In this document: positions 37,137 through 45,365 of the stretch, one piece after another
How the letters are laid out: every line of letters begins with the position of its first letter
How positions within the stretch are numbered: position 1 is the first letter of the stretch
Source: Flavobacterium sp. LHD-85
GTDB taxonomy: Bacteria; Bacteroidota; Bacteroidia; Flavobacteriales; Flavobacteriaceae
Direction: 5' to 3'
Length of the DNA: 64,000 bases
NCBI RefSeq assembly: GCF_030929595.1
Contig: NZ_JAVFVR010000008.1
Span: 1-64,000, forward strand
The notes under the pieces: generated by a model
Databases searched by the model: none
Told to the model about the DNA's origin: nothing
What the model saw: the letters and a program-made list of their open reading frames with translations, nothing else
Made by a program: the position numbers and the translations under genes

Positions 37137-37372
37137 TTTCTCGCGAAGTCGCAGAGTCGCAATTTTTTTTAAGTTTTTTAAATTTTCTCTTTGCGTCTTA
37201 GTGACTTTGCGAGATTAATTTTTTAAACACATAGAAACATAGATTTTTTCATTTTATATAAAAGGGCTTAAAAAAACTAGTTTTTCACAAATAGCTTCGC
37301 GCAAACCCTATGATTGTTTATGCAAGTGAAACGACTTTTTTAAGTTCTCTAAAACTATGTTTCTATGTGTTT
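37137..37372. repeat. Two adjacent dispersed palindromes between the sensor and beta-helix genes
   Basis: The first (37137-37217) has arms TCTCGCGAAGTCGCAGAGTC and GCGTCTTAGTGACTTTGCGA. The second (37226-37372) has arms AAACACATAGAAACATAG and CTATGTTTCTATGTGTTT and ends four bases before the stop codon of the beta-helix gene. No promoter box was recognised for the sensor gene here. Confidence 0.82.
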
Positions 37373-37375
37373 AAA

Positions 37376-39007
37376 TTATTTTTTTAAACGTTTACTTAAT
37401 TGATAATCATACAGTGAAGGAATCTTCTCAATTGGTGTGTTTAAAAATTCAATGTAAGGATCGACGTCGTATTTGATTTCAAATTTAGCATTTCCGTGAA
37501 CACCAATGATTCTGGCAAAAGAGCCATCTTTCATTCCGTACAATAAAATCGGTTTTGAGGCATCTGGATTTTCTACTTGAACATTAAGATTCCAAAAAGT
37601 GCTGAAAGGTCCGTGAGAAGGTTTCCAGTAATCGGCTCCTCCGCCGCCAAATAAGGCATAACTATTATTTTTATCAGCTTTTAAGTGAACCGTAATATGG
37701 TCAAATAGATTTTGATGATTGGCTCCTGAATGTTGATCTAAAACCGGATCTGTAAATATTTCGCAGTTCTGATACACATTTTTAGTAGCAAAAGTGTTGA
37801 AACTTAAAGGATGAACGGCCGAATTATAGATTTTCAGATTCTTTACCAAAATATTGTGTACGCCACCTAAAGTTACAGTGTAGTGTGCTAAATGCGGTCC
37901 ATCTGTTGTAATATCCTGAATGGTTACATTAGCAACTTCTTCGGCAAGAATTCCGCTGTCGGCATTAGTGATTTTGACATCTTTAACCCAGCTGTTGAAC
38001 AATCGAGTCAGGAAAATGCCATTATTTCCAGGTTCAACGTGATGTGCGACTCTCGGAATATCAGGAAAAGTAAAGCGAAGATGCTCGATTCCAACTTCGT
38101 TTAAATGTTTCCATTCGACCAATTGCGCTTGATAACTTGGTTTAATCGAAATGGTTAAAGGTGTTTTTAAAGTAATTTTTGCACCAGAGATTTTAGTGAT
38201 TTCAACCTGCTGTCTTACAATTGGAAGTTTCGGAAATTTCCAATGATGCGAACCGGGTTTTACTTTAGCTCCTTGATATAAATCGTTGATGATTTCGCCA
38301 TTTTCACCATTTTTATTAAACAATTGCAATTCGACAACATCGCCAACTTTTAATCCTTTTACATCAGAAACGGTAATAACATGTTCGCCCATTTTTCCTG
38401 AACTGACTTTCGCCAACGGATTAGAATCTGGTTCGTATTTGTCTAAATATGATTTTACGCGTTCGCCCGGAACTTGTGTCCAGATAAATCCGCCAGACCA
38501 TGCATATTGCGAAAAAGGCAAATCGATATTATTTTCTGGTTCACGCTGTCTTTTGTCAAAAGTGGTTAAGTATTCGCGAAGTTCAGCCAAAACATCCGAA
38601 TCCTTAAGATACATCATTGGTCTTGGACAGTAGATTTCAGTTCCGTTTTCGTTAGAACCAGCACCGCGAAGTACAAAATTGCTTCTTTCGATATAAAGAA
38701 TTTCACTTAAAATAATGCGTCCAGCTGGCAATTGCAGAATTACATTGCCTTCAGCAGCATTGGCAGCTTTAAAGGCTTTTAAAAGAGCTTTTGAATCGTC
38801 TAGATTGTCATTTGCTTTTACGCCAAAATCTGTTGCATTTATAACTTTTCCATTAGCTTCAGGAATCGGGCTTTCGCCAAAGCGATATCCTGCATAACTA
38901 AAATCAGGCAGATAATCGGTTTTTGAAGTTAAAATTTTGGGTATTTCCTGCGCCAGTATTGAGTTTATAAAAAAGCCACAGGATATAAGAATGGCTTGGC
39001 GTATCAT
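37376..39007 (-). CDS. Secreted right-handed parallel beta-helix protein, pectate-lyase superfamily, possible polysaccharide lyase
   Basis: A 543-residue protein with a signal peptide (cleaved near SILAQEI) and a pectate-lyase-3-type start (VINATDFGVKANDNLDDSKA, then LQLPAGRIILS) leading into parallel beta-helix coils (VEPGNNGIFLTRLFNSWVKD; NILVKNLKIYNSAVHPLSFN). Catalytic residues cannot be named. It lies at the downstream end of the uxu run and next to a locus holding GH88, which needs a lyase product, so it is the best lyase candidate in the window. It could equally be a GH28-like hydrolase or an epimerase. Confidence 0.7.
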   Translation of the reverse strand: MIRQAILISCGFFINSILAQEIPKILTSKTDYLPDFSYAGYRFGESPIPEANGKVINATDFGVKANDNLDDSKALLKAFKAANAAEGNVILQLPAGRIILSEILYIERSNFVLRGAGSNENGTEIYCPRPMMYLKDSDVLAELREYLTTFDKRQREPENNIDLPFSQYAWSGGFIWTQVPGERVKSYLDKYEPDSNPLAKVSSGKMGEHVITVSDVKGLKVGDVVELQLFNKNGENGEIINDLYQGAKVKPGSHHWKFPKLPIVRQQVEITKISGAKITLKTPLTISIKPSYQAQLVEWKHLNEVGIEHLRFTFPDIPRVAHHVEPGNNGIFLTRLFNSWVKDVKITNADSGILAEEVANVTIQDITTDGPHLAHYTVTLGGVHNILVKNLKIYNSAVHPLSFNTFATKNVYQNCEIFTDPVLDQHSGANHQNLFDHITVHLKADKNNSYALFGGGGADYWKPSHGPFSTFWNLNVQVENPDASKPILLYGMKDGSFARIIGVHGNAKFEIKYDVDPYIEFLNTPIEKIPSLYDYQLSKRLKK

Positions 39008-39043
39008 GGTTTTGTGGTTTTTGTGGTTAGTTAGTTTTTTTGT

Positions 39044-39265
39044 TTTGCCACGGAGGCGCTAAGACGCTAAGATTTTTTAGGCTTTGTATTTTAGTCTCGC
39101 AAAGACTTTACTTTATCAACAGATCAATAGAATTTTATTTCACGCAGATTTCGCAGATTTTGGCAGATTTTATTATGATTAATATCTGCGTGCATCTACT
39201 TAAATCTGCGAAATCTGCGTGAAATAAAAAATAAAAATCTTCGTGCCTTAGAGCCTTCGTGGCAA
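39044..39265. repeat. Nested dispersed palindrome after uxuA
   Basis: The outer arms are TTGCCACGGAGGCGCTAAGA (39046) and GCCTTAGAGCCTTCGTGGCA (ending 39264). The inner arms are TTTCACGCAGATTTCGCAGA (39138) and TCTGCGAAATCTGCGTGAAA (ending about 39224). It ends seven bases before the uxuA stop codon at 39271. Confidence 0.87.
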
Positions 39266-39270
39266 GCAAA

Positions 39271-40455
39271 TTATATAGATCGCTTAATCCCTAATTCTAG
39301 TCCGCGGAGTTCTGCAAGACCCCTTAAACGTCCAATTGCAGAATAACCTGGATTTGTTTTTTTCTTTAAATCGTCCAACATTTGATGTCCGTGATCTGGA
39401 CGCATTGGCAACTGGCTGTTATTTCTTTTTTCAACTTCCAAAATTGCTTTTACAACTTCGTACATATCAACGTCGCCTTCTAAATGGTTTGCTTCATAGA
39501 AACTTCCTTCTTCGTCTCGTTGCGTGCTTCTTAAGTGAATAAAATTCATTTTGTCTCCATGACGTCTCACAATTCCAGGTAAATCATTATCAGCACGAAC
39601 ACCGTAAGAACCTGTACACATGGTAAATCCGTTTGATGGAGAAGGAGCAGCGTTCATTAATTCCATTAAATCTTCTTCGGTGCTAACGACTCTCGGTAAA
39701 CCTAAAATTGGGTAGGGAGGATCGTCTGGATGAATCGCCATCGATACACCCTTACTTTCAGCAACTGGAATAATTTCTTTTAAGAAGTGAAAGAGATTAT
39801 TCTTTAATGCCTGTCTGTCAATATGATTGTAAGCGCTTAAGGTTACCAAGAAATCTTCGACCGTGTAAGCTTCTTCAGCCCCAGGAAGTCCAGCCAAAAT
39901 ATTTTGCTGTAATTTAATTTTATCTTCTGGAGTCATGGCTTCAAAATAGCTTTTTGCTTTTTGTTTCTGGACATCCGAATATTCGTTTTCCGCTCCAGGT
40001 CTTTTTAAAATAAACAATTCAAAAGCAGCAAAAGCATTGATGTCAAAACGTAAAGCTTTTGAACCGTCTTCGACTGTATAGGATAAATCGGTTCTTGACC
40101 AGTCTAAAACTGGCATAAAGTTGTAGCAAACACATTTTATACCACATAAAGCTAGATTGCGAATGCTTTCTTTATAGTTTTCAATGTATTGCAAATAATT
40201 TCCAGTCTGCTTTTTGATGTCTTCATGAACAGGAATACTTTCTACAACTGACCAAGTCAAACCCGAAGCACCTTTTTTAGGATCTCCATTTTCGTGCTCG
40301 ATTTCAACTTTTCGCTTAAGAATTTCATCTATGCTCCAAACTTCTCCGTTTGGAATATGGTGTAAAGCTGTTACAATTCCAGTTGCACCAGTTTGTTTGA
40401 TATCTTGTAAAGAAACAGGATCATTTGGTCCGAACCATCTTAATGTTTGTTCCAT
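39271..40455 (-). CDS. uxuA: Mannonate dehydratase UxuA
   Basis: A 394-residue enzyme, exactly the E. coli UxuA length, with [52 protein letters not shown] and [18 protein letters not shown]. It dehydrates D-mannonate to 2-keto-3-deoxygluconate (KDG) in the cytosol. The ATG at 40455 is the right start: the 12 extra residues from 40491 are read from the palindrome at 40476-40560. It is the third step of glucuronate breakdown, with UxuB and KDPG aldolase genes directly upstream. Confidence 0.95.
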   Translation of the reverse strand: MEQTLRWFGPNDPVSLQDIKQTGATGIVTALHHIPNGEVWSIDEILKRKVEIEHENGDPKKGASGLTWSVVESIPVHEDIKKQTGNYLQYIENYKESIRNLALCGIKCVCYNFMPVLDWSRTDLSYTVEDGSKALRFDINAFAAFELFILKRPGAENEYSDVQKQKAKSYFEAMTPEDKIKLQQNILAGLPGAEEAYTVEDFLVTLSAYNHIDRQALKNNLFHFLKEIIPVAESKGVSMAIHPDDPPYPILGLPRVVSTEEDLMELMNAAPSPSNGFTMCTGSYGVRADNDLPGIVRRHGDKMNFIHLRSTQRDEEGSFYEANHLEGDVDMYEVVKAILEVEKRNNSQLPMRPDHGHQMLDDLKKKTNPGYSAIGRLRGLAELRGLELGIKRSI

Positions 40456-40475
40456 TTTATGTTTTTGTTTTATTT

Positions 40476-40560
40476 CCTGCAAGGTTTTCAAAACCTTGTA
40501 GGTATTTTAATTTATAATAATCTACAATTTAAACCTACAAGGTTTTGGAAACCTTGCAGG
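40476..40560. repeat. Dispersed palindrome, 'ccttgcaggttttgaaaacc' family, between uxuB-like and uxuA genes
   Basis: The left arm is CCTGCAAGGTTTTCAAAACC and then TTGTAGG. The right arm is CCTACAAGGTTTTGGAAACC and then TTGCAGG. Each arm contains its own small hairpin and the two are inverted to each other. A similar small hairpin sits at 46050. Confidence 0.87.
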
Positions 40561-40573
40561 AGAGGTTGAAATC

Positions 40574-41386
40574 TTAAATACTCGTTGCAGCAAATCCGCC
40601 GTCGACTTTTAAGATAGTTCCAGTAACGAATTTTGACATGTCGCTGCATAAAAATAAAAGCGCACCGTCAATATCTTCAGGAGTTCCGAATCTTCCCATT
40701 GGCGTGTGATCGATTATTTTTTCACCTCTTGGAGTCAGTTTTCCTTCTGGAGTTAGCAATAAAGCACGGTTTTGTTCACCAATAAAAAATCCAGGAGAAA
40801 TAGCATTTACACGAAGCCCTTCTCCATATTTTTGAGCCAATTCAACCGCCATCCATTGTGTGAAATTGTCGATTGCGGCCTTTGAAGCAGAATAACCTAC
40901 AACTCTTGTTAAAGGTCTTTGTGCTGATGCCGATGAAATATTGATAATATTTCCTGATTTTTGTTTCGCAAAAAGCTCAGCAAAAACCTGAGTAGGAAGC
41001 ATCGTTCCAATAATATTCAAATCGACTACTTTTTGCAGATCATCACTTTTCATGTCATAAACAGCTTGATCTGGCTGAATGGTTGCGCCTGGCATATTTC
41101 CGCCTGCAGCATTAATCAAAATATCAAGACGTCCATATTTTTCAGCAATAAAATCTCTTACTTTTTCTACTTCTTCTTTATTTAAAACATTGGCTTGAAC
41201 AGCAAATCCTTGTCCGCCATTTGCTTCGATTGCTTTTACTGTGTTTTCAGCCTTTTCCAATGATTGAGAAACGATTCCGACCACAACACCTTGCTGCGCC
41301 AAAACATTTGCAAATCGGCTTCCTAAAACTCCAGCGCCGCCTGTTATTAATGCAATTTTTCCTTTTAAATTAAATATTGAATCCAT
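40574..41386 (-). CDS. SDR-type D-mannonate oxidoreductase (fructuronate reductase, YjmF/UxuB-like)
   Basis: A 270-residue short-chain dehydrogenase with ALITGGAGVLGSRFANVLA (NAD loop), ILINAAGGNMPGA, the catalytic VVGYSASKAAIDNFTQW (YxxxK) and the family-specific NAISPGFFIGEQNRALL and IIDHTPMGRFGTPEDI. The latter match the Bacillus YjmF/UxuB branch rather than KduD. It reduces D-fructuronate to D-mannonate, the substrate of the neighbouring UxuA. It is separated from uxuA by a palindrome and from the aldolase by a 146-base gap. Confidence 0.88.
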   Translation of the reverse strand: MDSIFNLKGKIALITGGAGVLGSRFANVLAQQGVVVGIVSQSLEKAENTVKAIEANGGQGFAVQANVLNKEEVEKVRDFIAEKYGRLDILINAAGGNMPGATIQPDQAVYDMKSDDLQKVVDLNIIGTMLPTQVFAELFAKQKSGNIINISSASAQRPLTRVVGYSASKAAIDNFTQWMAVELAQKYGEGLRVNAISPGFFIGEQNRALLLTPEGKLTPRGEKIIDHTPMGRFGTPEDIDGALLFLCSDMSKFVTGTILKVDGGFAATSI

Positions 41387-41410
41387 TTTAATTTTAAATT
41401 TTCAATACTT

Positions 41411-41535
41411 TAAATTCCAAATTCCAATTTGGAAATAAAGCATATTTTGTATAATTAATTTTTACTTTTTTGATTTAATTAGTTTATCAGTTCAAACTGA
41501 GTTTTTGGAATTTGGGTTTTCAAATTTGGAATTTA
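41411..41535. repeat. Dispersed palindrome, 'aaattccaaattccaa' family, at the KDPG aldolase stop codon
   Basis: The arms are AAATTCCAAATTCCAATTTG (41412) and TTTGGGTTTTCAAATTTGGA (41511). The right arm reaches the aldolase stop codon at 41533-41535. The sequence is AT-rich and the pairing imperfect. Confidence 0.65.
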
Positions 41536-42195
41536 TTTTCGGATAGTATCTATCAAATCCAAAACCCTTTTCGTTTCTTTTTCAATTGTGTCGTAAGCAT
41601 CGTATTCCATTACTTCTTTGCTAATTAATTTGCTTCCCATTCCAACAGCAGAAACTCCAGCATTAAACCAAGTTTCAATGCTTTGTCTCGTAGTGTCAAC
41701 ACCTCCAGTTGGCATAAAAGTTAAATTTGGAAAAACATCTCTGATACCGCTCATAAAATCAGGTCCTAAAATATTTCCAGGAAAAAGTTTAATGAATTTT
41801 ACTCCGGCATTTTCAGCCGCAATAATTTCTGTTGGCGTCATACAGCCAGGAGCGTATAAAACTTCTTTCGAAATTAAAAATGGAGCAATTTCAGGAACAA
41901 ATCCAGGACTTATAAAAAAGTCGGCGCCAGCTAAATAATAGGTTTCAGCTTGCGCTAAATTTTTGATAGTTCCAATTCCTAAAAGCATTTCAGGCATTTC
42001 AGCATTTCTAACTTCGATCATTTTTTTGAAGTTTGAAAGTGCTTCAGGGCCACGGCTCGTATATTCCACAGCTCTAATTCCTGCATTGTAAAGTGTTTTT
42101 AAAACAGCAATACTTTTGCTTTCGTCAGCATTGAAATAAAGCGGAAGCATTCCTTGTTTTAAAATAACATCTATAGCGTTCTGAATGTTGCTCAT
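41533..42195 (-). CDS. eda: KDPG aldolase (bifunctional 4-hydroxy-2-oxoglutarate / 2-dehydro-3-deoxyphosphogluconate aldolase)
   Basis: A 220-residue class I aldolase. The Schiff-base lysine lies in VKFIKLFPGNILGPDF, and other family motifs are AVEYTSRGPEALSNF, GADFFISPGFVPEIAPF and FMPTGGVDT. It splits KDPG into pyruvate and glyceraldehyde-3-phosphate, the last step of glucuronate catabolism. Its start is two bases from the YhcH stop, so those genes are coupled. The KDG kinase that makes its substrate is not in the window. Confidence 0.93.
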   Translation of the reverse strand: MSNIQNAIDVILKQGMLPLYFNADESKSIAVLKTLYNAGIRAVEYTSRGPEALSNFKKMIEVRNAEMPEMLLGIGTIKNLAQAETYYLAGADFFISPGFVPEIAPFLISKEVLYAPGCMTPTEIIAAENAGVKFIKLFPGNILGPDFMSGIRDVFPNLTFMPTGGVDTTRQSIETWFNAGVSAVGMGSKLISKEVMEYDAYDTIEKETKRVLDLIDTIRK

Positions 42196-42197
42196 AG

Positions 42198-42647
42198 TTA
42201 TATTTTTACTTTGATTACAATTTTTTTCAATGGCCCGCTTCCAATCATAGCAGAATGAACGTCTTCTGGAAACAGGATTGTAAATTGTTTTTCTTTTATT
42301 TCAAAAAACATATCTGGTTTGTCATGAAAGAAACGAACATCTCTTTCGTCGCTATAATCTCCATTTGGGCTGATGCATTTTTCTCTAGGTTTCCACGCAA
42401 AAGTTTCTGGGCCAATGATAGAAATCTGAATATCAATATTTTTATCATGGCATTCAAAACCTTTAATGCTTTCTTCTCTTGTGCTTCCTTCGCCAACAAT
42501 TACAATTAGCTTTAAACCTTCGCCAATTTCATATGCTCCTTCTTCAAGATTGGCAATATCATTTTGGTCTACATATTCAAATGCTTTTTTGAAATTTGGA
42601 TGCAGACCATAGTATTTTGCTGCGTTATGCAATGAGTCTATTATCAT
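42198..42647 (-). CDS. YhcH/YjgK/YiaL (DUF386) cupin, possible sugar anomerase
   Basis: A 149-residue beta-barrel cupin with IDIQISIIGPETFAWKPR, DKPDMFFEIKEKQFTILFPE and DVHSAMIGSG, matching the YhcH/EbgC family (about 150 residues). One member (NanQ, formerly YhcH) acts as a sialic acid anomerase. As the first gene of the uxu run this copy may speed ring-form interconversion of a uronate or ketouronate. That role is inferred. It is transcribed from the divergent promoter region shared with the LacI-type regulator. Confidence 0.87.
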   Translation of the reverse strand: MIIDSLHNAAKYYGLHPNFKKAFEYVDQNDIANLEEGAYEIGEGLKLIVIVGEGSTREESIKGFECHDKNIDIQISIIGPETFAWKPREKCISPNGDYSDERDVRFFHDKPDMFFEIKEKQFTILFPEDVHSAMIGSGPLKKIVIKVKI

Positions 42648-42662
42648 TTTGTACGGTTTTTA

Positions 42663-42745
42663 TTTTGGTTTTTTAATGTTATGTGTATATTTGCGTGTGC
42701 GTACACGGTATTTTACAAATGTATGCAAAATGTGATGTAAAACAA
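42663..42745. promoter_or_regulatory. Face-to-face promoters with a shared palindromic operator (yhcH-uxu operon and LacI-type regulator)
   Basis: Plus strand: TTG at 42665-42667, 18-base spacer, TATATTTG at 42686-42693. Minus strand: TTG (plus CAA 42743-42745), 19-base spacer, TACATTTG (plus CAAATGTA 42716-42723). Both match TTG-N17-23-TAnnTTTG. Between the two -7 boxes lies CGTGTGCGTACACG (42694-42707), a 12-of-14 palindrome placed where either transcript would begin. It is a natural LacI-type operator that could shut both promoters at once. Sequences are seen directly. Function is inferred. Confidence 0.75.
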
Positions 42746-42807
42746 CTTATTTTTGATAAAATAAATTAATTTTACCCAACTGCTTTTATATTTTTAACTT
42801 AAAAAGA

Positions 42808-43839
42808 ATCAATATCATAACAATTAAAAAGATTGCCGAATTAGCCAATGTCTCTGCTGGAACAGTAGACAGAATTATACACAAACGCGGACAAGTGGCT
42901 CAAGAAACCGTTGATAAAGTCAATGCGATTATTGAAGAGTTTGGTTATACGCGAAATATTCTGGCAAGTAATCTGGCACTGAATAAGAAATTTCATTTTG
43001 CAGTTTTTCTTCCAAAATCGGAAACTTTAGAATATTGGAAAAGTCAGGCAGAAGGTATTGAAAAAGCAGCCGTAGAGTTTAGCAAATTCGGAATCGTACT
43101 GGACTACTTTTTTTACGATTATAATTTGATATCTTTTAAAGAAACGGTGCAAAAAGTGATGCAATTTGATTGTGACGGTTTACTTTTTGCTCCAATTTTT
43201 TATGATGATTCAGTTCGGTTTTTAAAGGAGTACGAAAAGAAAAATATTCCAGTTGTGATGATCGATTCGAATATTTCTGAAGAAAACGAGCATGCTTATG
43301 TGGGGCAAGACGCCTTCCAGAGTGGGTATTTGGCAGGAAGATTAATCAGTTTTGCTGTGAAGAACGAAAGACAGGTTCTGATTTTTAAAATTACTCGTGA
43401 AATCGAAAGCACATCTGTGTATCAGCAGCGTATCAAAGGATTTTATTCGTATTTTGAAGATCATAACGAATTGACTCATTTTAAATTCTCAGAAGTGACA
43501 TTAAAAGATTCGGGAATCGATCAGCTGAGTTTGGAAATGTTTTCGGGAATAAACAGTGTTTTTGTACCCAATTCCAGAGCTTACATTGTGGCCGACTTTT
43601 TAAATAAAAACAATATAAAAGGTGTTCGAATTATTGGTTTTGATTTGCTAAAGGAAAATATAGAATACTTAAACAAAGGTGTAATTGATTTCTTAATCAA
43701 TCAAAGGCCAGAAGAGCAGGGATATTTGGGAATCAATTATTTGTATAAAAAACTAGTTCTTAAAGAAGAAACAGAACGAACACATTATATTCCGTTGGAG
43801 ATTATTTTGAAGGAGAATTATTTTCCTGTTAGAAGGTAA
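42808..43839 (+). CDS. LacI-family transcriptional regulator of the uxu genes, without a canonical start codon
   Basis: A complete LacI helix-turn-helix is encoded from about 42811 (ITIKKIAELANVSAGTVDRI, then IHKRGQVAQETV), followed by a full effector domain (FAVFLPKSETLEYWKSQAEG; VMIDSNISEENEHAYVGQDA). Between the in-frame stop at 42757 and the GTG at 42895 there is no ATG, GTG or TTG, and starting at that GTG would delete the DNA-binding helices. An ATC, ATA or ATT at 42808-42823 must be used, or the start codon was lost by mutation. I place the start at ATC 42808 provisionally. It divergently controls the uxu run. Confidence 0.8.
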   Translation: MNIITIKKIAELANVSAGTVDRIIHKRGQVAQETVDKVNAIIEEFGYTRNILASNLALNKKFHFAVFLPKSETLEYWKSQAEGIEKAAVEFSKFGIVLDYFFYDYNLISFKETVQKVMQFDCDGLLFAPIFYDDSVRFLKEYEKKNIPVVMIDSNISEENEHAYVGQDAFQSGYLAGRLISFAVKNERQVLIFKITREIESTSVYQQRIKGFYSYFEDHNELTHFKFSEVTLKDSGIDQLSLEMFSGINSVFVPNSRAYIVADFLNKNNIKGVRIIGFDLLKENIEYLNKGVIDFLINQRPEEQGYLGINYLYKKLVLKEETERTHYIPLEIILKENYFPVRR

Positions 43840-43848
43840 ATACATTTC

Positions 43849-43931
43849 AAACATAGCCCATGGTTTCAACCACGGGAAACGAATTGATAATATACATTGC
43901 GTTCCCGTGGTTGAAACCACGGGCTATGTTT
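43849..43931. repeat. REP-like palindrome pair, copy 2
   Basis: The arms AAACATAGCCCATGGTTTCA and TGAAACCACGGGCTATGTTT are identical to copy 1 at 21283 apart from single changes. It is followed by a 'ctttgcgtctttgtgcctta' half-element to 43974, which ends nine bases before the DUF4861 stop codon. Confidence 0.9.
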
Positions 43932-43982
43932 AGTTAAGAAAATAAAAACTTTGCGTCTTTGTGCCTTAGTGGCAAAAAAAAA

Positions 43983-45152
43983 TCACTTCTTAACCTTTAC
44001 AACCAAAGGATTGTTAATCTTCTCAGCAAAAGAACTTAAATATTTTTCCCATTCTTGTTTAGTCTGAAACGGACTTCCTTTTTTCCATCCAAAACCAACG
44101 TAATAAATAGCTTTGTTGTTTTTGACAGCAATATTTCCGTACAGATTACTCAAGTCTTTTTCGTCTGTTACATGATTGTCAAAACTTAATAAAGTGTTTT
44201 TTGGAGCTACTAAACCTATTCCAATTTCAGAATTGTCAATTGGTTCCCAATAGCTTAACCATCCTTCTTTTAGATTTGTTCCGGTTGTTCCTTTTTTGTC
44301 ATGAAGTGTCAGTCCAGCAGCAATTTGTTGTGTTCCTGTAATATTGATTTCAAAACGCGAAAGCTGACTTCCGTAATCTAAACTGATTAATTTCGATTCG
44401 GTTATTTTATTGCCTTTTGCATCCCAATCGGCATAAGTTAGAATAAAACTAGTTCTTATTGGTCCCGTTGTAATGGTTTTCCAACTGATGAAGTTTTTAG
44501 AAGAATAATATTTTCCATCGACATTTACGGCAATTCCGCCGACACCGCGGCTGTCACCTACGTGAAAGTTATCCAATCCTTCACCAGTATCTTTATGATA
44601 TGTTCCTGTTCCGTTAGTCGCTTTTTCGTACCATTTATTAATGATCGGGTAATCGACTCTTTTTAGCCATGCGTCAATTCCGCTGGTAAGAGTTCCGCCT
44701 GGTACTTTATCTTCGACCATTTTTTGAGCTACAGGACCATAAGTTCTAAATGCGACTTTGTTGTTTTCCCAAGCGTAATCGTCTGTACGCTCTGGAACAA
44801 AACGAGAATAACAGCTAACTACTTTTGAAGCATTTGGATTTGTACCAACCAATACTTCAAAATCTTGCTTGGAAGAAGCTTTAATTTTTGGCTGAAATAA
44901 AAGCAAATCTGCATTTCCATCGCCATCATTATCTACCGTTTGCGTTTCTAAGAAAGTATTGCTGCTAATGTCTTTTACGGCATAATTTTCAAGCTTTGAA
45001 TCTGCATGTAATCCAAGCGACTTTTTAGTCAATTCGATGGTTTCAAATTCTCGGTCAACTTTTAAATTATTGGTAATTGTAATAATTTTATTCTGAGAAA
45101 AAGCAGCAAAATTGGCTGTCAGAATGGTTATGATAAAAAGATGTTTTTTCAA
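43983..45152 (-). CDS. DUF4861 family secreted protein, TTG start
   Basis: A 389-residue protein with a signal peptide (KKHLFIITILTANFAAFSQ) and the DUF4861 domain (VDNDGDGNADLLLFQPK; KVAFRTYGPVAQKMVEDK; NFHVGDSRGVGGIAVNVDGK). Family members recur in Bacteroidota polysaccharide loci, so it is probably an extracellular or periplasmic glycan-acting enzyme or binding protein, but no activity can be read from sequence. The only start compatible with the signal peptide is TTG at 45150-45152. No in-frame ATG lies nearby. It is convergent with the LacI-type regulator. Confidence 0.85.
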   Translation of the reverse strand: MKKHLFIITILTANFAAFSQNKIITITNNLKVDREFETIELTKKSLGLHADSKLENYAVKDISSNTFLETQTVDNDGDGNADLLLFQPKIKASSKQDFEVLVGTNPNASKVVSCYSRFVPERTDDYAWENNKVAFRTYGPVAQKMVEDKVPGGTLTSGIDAWLKRVDYPIINKWYEKATNGTGTYHKDTGEGLDNFHVGDSRGVGGIAVNVDGKYYSSKNFISWKTITTGPIRTSFILTYADWDAKGNKITESKLISLDYGSQLSRFEINITGTQQIAAGLTLHDKKGTTGTNLKEGWLSYWEPIDNSEIGIGLVAPKNTLLSFDNHVTDEKDLSNLYGNIAVKNNKAIYYVGFGWKKGSPFQTKQEWEKYLSSFAEKINNPLVVKVKK

Positions 45153-45365
45153 AATTCTTTGGTTTTTAATATTTCAAAAATTAGGTTTGATAGGATTATA
45201 AAAGTACAAATCAGAACGGAATTAGAAGTACAGAATAGGAGTAATTCTGTACAGAAGTTTGAAAATAAGCAGAAAAGCTGTGAGAATGAAATAGATTATT
45301 TTTCGTAATTTACAATTCCTGATTTTACTTCAGGATTTTATATAATTAAATGAAAATCAACAGAA

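Noticed and set aside
37109..37162. N-terminal extension of the hybrid sensor
   Set aside because: The extra codons come from the repeat at 37137-37217 and precede a good signal peptide start at 37108.
40456..40491. N-terminal extension of UxuA
   Set aside because: The extra codons are read from the palindrome at 40476. The 394-residue form from 40455 matches the family length.
40574..41386. KduD (5-keto KDG dehydrogenase) as the SDR identity
   Set aside because: The NAISPGFFIGEQNRALL and IIDHTPMGRFG segments match the YjmF/UxuB branch, and UxuA is next to it.
42895..43839. GTG at 42895 as the start of the LacI-type regulator
   Set aside because: It would remove the whole helix-turn-helix, which is intact in frame just upstream.
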